The notes under the pieces are model-generated. The model searched no databases. It had not been told where the DNA came from and saw only the letters and a program-made list of their open reading frames with translations. A DNA stretch of 5,608 bases. Origin: Rhizobiaceae bacterium (lineage in GTDB: Bacteria > Pseudomonadota > Alphaproteobacteria > Rhizobiales > Rhizobiaceae). The stretch covers positions 1-5,608 of the forward strand of contig JACMIV010000276.1 in NCBI GenBank assembly GCA_014380965.1, given 5' to 3'. A program made the translations under genes and the position numbers. This document shows, piece after piece, positions 4,540 through 5,608 of the stretch; within the stretch, counting starts at the first letter, position 1; the number at the start of each line of letters is the position of its first letter.

Positions 4540-5295
4540 ATGACCGATCTTTCCGCCACGCCCGGGCGCTTCGCCGTCTTCGCCAATCCGACGCGTTTCC
4601 TGCAGCTTTCGGGCGTCGTCCAGCCTTGGCTCTACGGCGCTGCTGGAGTGGCGCTCGCCGTCGGGCTGATCCTCGGCCTCACCGCGCCGGACGACTACCA
4701 GCAGGGGGCGACGGTGAAGATCATGTTCATCCACGTGCCCTTCGCCTGGCTCTGCATGATGATCTGGACCGTGATGAGCGTCTCGGCGCTCGGCACTCTC
4801 GTCTGGAAGCACCCCCTGGCCGATGTGGCGGTGAAGGCGGCAGCGCCGATCGGCATGGTGTTCACCGCGCTCGCCTTGATCACCGGATCGATCTGGGGGC
4901 GGCCGATGTGGGGGACGTGGTGGGTCTGGGACGCGCGGCTGACATCCGTCTTCATCCTGTTTCTCATGTATCTCGGCCTCATCGCACTGACGCGCGCGCT
5001 CGACGATCCCGGCCGCTCGGCCCGCTCGGCGGCCATCCTCGTCATCGTCGGCTTCGTCAACATCCCGATCATCAAGTTCTCGGTCGATTGGTGGAACACG
5101 CTGCACCAGCCGGCGAGCGTCATGCGTGTCGACGGGCCGACGATGCCCGCCGTCTTTCTCTGGCCGCTTCTCATTTCCGCCATCGGCTTCACGCTCCTCT
5201 TCTTCGCGCTGCATCTGACGGCGATGCGCACGGAGGTGCTGCGACGGCGCGTCCGGGCTCTGACCAAGCTGCGCCTGCGCAGCGCGGACGCCTGA
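4540..5295 (+). CDS. ccmC: cytochrome c maturation protein CcmC, heme-handling membrane protein
   Basis: CcmC binds heme at the periplasmic face of the inner membrane and loads it onto the chaperone CcmE, working with the CcmAB ATPase and CcmD in System I cytochrome c biogenesis. The 251-residue protein has the signature tryptophan-rich motif WGTWWVWDARLTS (124-136). It also has the two conserved heme-ligand histidines, His65 in FIHVPFAW and His189 in WWNTLHQ, which flank that motif as in E. coli CcmC. Six membrane helices can be placed at about 28-48, 62-82, 101-121, 133-152, 163-181 and 203-225. The C-terminal tail is basic (LRRRVRALTKLRLR), consistent with a cytoplasmic end. Length is normal. 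ATG at 4540 has GGGG abutting it rather than a spaced ribosome-binding site. It is first of a ccmC-ccmD-ccmG run. Confidence 0.96.
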   Translation: MTDLSATPGRFAVFANPTRFLQLSGVVQPWLYGAAGVALAVGLILGLTAPDDYQQGATVKIMFIHVPFAWLCMMIWTVMSVSALGTLVWKHPLADVAVKAAAPIGMVFTALALITGSIWGRPMWGTWWVWDARLTSVFILFLMYLGLIALTRALDDPGRSARSAAILVIVGFVNIPIIKFSVDWWNTLHQPASVMRVDGPTMPAVFLWPLLISAIGFTLLFFALHLTAMRTEVLRRRVRALTKLRLRSADA

Positions 5296-5317
5296 CAGAT
5301 ATCGAAGGACGAGTGTC

Positions 5318-5488
5318 ATGCAGAACGACTATTTCGGCTTCATTGCCGCGGCCTACGGCATATCGGCGCTGGCCATCCTCGGCCTCGGCCTCTGGATCCT
5401 GCTCGACGCGCGGGCGCGAAGGGCCGAGTTGAGGGTGCTGGAGGCGAGCGGCATCCGGCGGCGGTCCGACCGCGGGGCCTCGGCATGA
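5318..5488 (+). CDS. ccmD: heme exporter protein CcmD (small single-pass membrane protein)
   Basis: This 56-residue protein fits CcmD, a small inner-membrane factor that stabilises the CcmABC complex and promotes release of holo-CcmE. The N-terminus MQNDYFGFIAAAYG places an aromatic patch before one membrane helix (about 10-29: AYGISALAILGLGLWILL). A positively charged segment DARARRAELRVLE follows, the typical CcmD layout with a cytoplasmic basic tail. The extreme C-terminus is an Arg-rich stretch (GIRRRSDRG). ATG at 5318 is supported by AAGGA at 5305-5309. It begins 22 bp after ccmC, and its stop overlaps the next start in ATGA, indicating translational coupling with ccmG. Confidence 0.9.
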   Translation: MQNDYFGFIAAAYGISALAILGLGLWILLDARARRAELRVLEASGIRRRSDRGASA

Positions 5489-5608
5489 GCGGCGACATGG
5501 TGCCGGAGGCGGAGGCCCGCCGTCGGCGTCCGTCGTTCCTCTCGCTCCTGCCGGTGCTGATCTTCGCAGGCGTCGCTGCGGTCTTCCTCTATCAGCTCGT
5601 CTCCGGCC
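5485..5608 (+). CDS. ccmG: CcmG / DsbE thiol:disulfide interchange protein, N-terminal part only
   Basis: The ATG overlaps the ccmD stop (ATGA at 5485-5488) and opens a frame that runs off the right edge after 41 codons. The visible part reads MSGDMVPEAEARRRR, then a single membrane anchor at about 18-39 (LSLLPVLIFAGVAAVFLYQLVS). That is the N-terminal topology of CcmG (CycY/DsbE), a membrane-tethered periplasmic thioredoxin that reduces the apocytochrome CXXCH thiols before heme attachment. The thioredoxin domain and its CxxC motif would lie beyond the window, so identity depends on the position directly after ccmD and the anchor. Confidence 0.8.
   Translation, partial: MSGDMVPEAEARRRRPSFLSLLPVLIFAGVAAVFLYQLVSG

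Noticed and set aside
4402..5319. Long minus-strand open frame antisense to ccmC.
   Set aside because: Its product is dominated by Arg, His, Asp and Glu with no recognisable motif, while the plus strand encodes an unmistakable CcmC.
1..5608. Search for mobile elements, CRISPR repeats, tRNA or rRNA genes and phage or defence genes.
   Set aside because: No regularly spaced repeats, transposase or integrase motifs, tRNA-like T-loops or target-site duplications were seen. All recognisable genes are ordinary chromosomal ones.

Overview
The window is GC-rich chromosomal DNA that looks alphaproteobacterial, most likely Hyphomicrobiales (Rhizobiales). The reasons are the ccmC-ccmD-ccmG order, a secreted IalB-family protein, a periplasmic TesA-type esterase next to a YbbA-type ABC ATPase, and strong third-position G/C bias. 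No transposase, integrase, CRISPR array, tRNA or rRNA is visible.

Layout. At the left edge, on the minus strand, lie the possible first codons of a permease (1-23) and a complete LolD/MacB-class ABC ATPase resembling YbbA (120-803, GTG start). A 67-bp spacer separates this ATPase from a divergent plus-strand gene for a TesA-like SGNH hydrolase (871-1548). tesA converges on a minus-strand GNAT acetyltransferase gene (1568-2260), with a GCAA-loop hairpin at the junction. A 189-bp spacer with small dyads separates the GNAT gene from the divergent thpR (2450-3031), an RNA 2',3'-cyclic phosphodiesterase. Downstream on the plus strand are a DUF1232/YkvA-type small membrane protein (3168-3554), a 357-bp gap without a supportable gene, and an IalB-family secreted protein (3912-4418). 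A strong 9-bp-stem hairpin follows. The window ends with the cytochrome c maturation genes ccmC (4540-5295), ccmD (5318-5488) and the 5' end of ccmG (from 5485).

How the genes relate. ybbA and the putative ybbP at the left edge would form an inner-membrane ABC machine. Their divergent arrangement with tesA matches Escherichia coli, which suggests an old functional link in envelope or lipid metabolism. ccmC, ccmD and ccmG form a tightly packed operon for heme delivery and apocytochrome thiol handling at the periplasmic face. ccmA and ccmB, often directly upstream in this lineage, are not seen within the window. The remaining genes (GNAT, thpR, DUF1232, ialB-like) are single housekeeping or accessory genes, and each is bounded by a hairpin or spacer.

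I see no convincing undescribed multi-gene system. The points most worth checking are the conserved ybbA/tesA divergon, the IalB-like gene sitting where ccmAB might be expected, the lack of a normal ribosome-binding site at ccmC, and several perfect dyads in the intergenic spacers.
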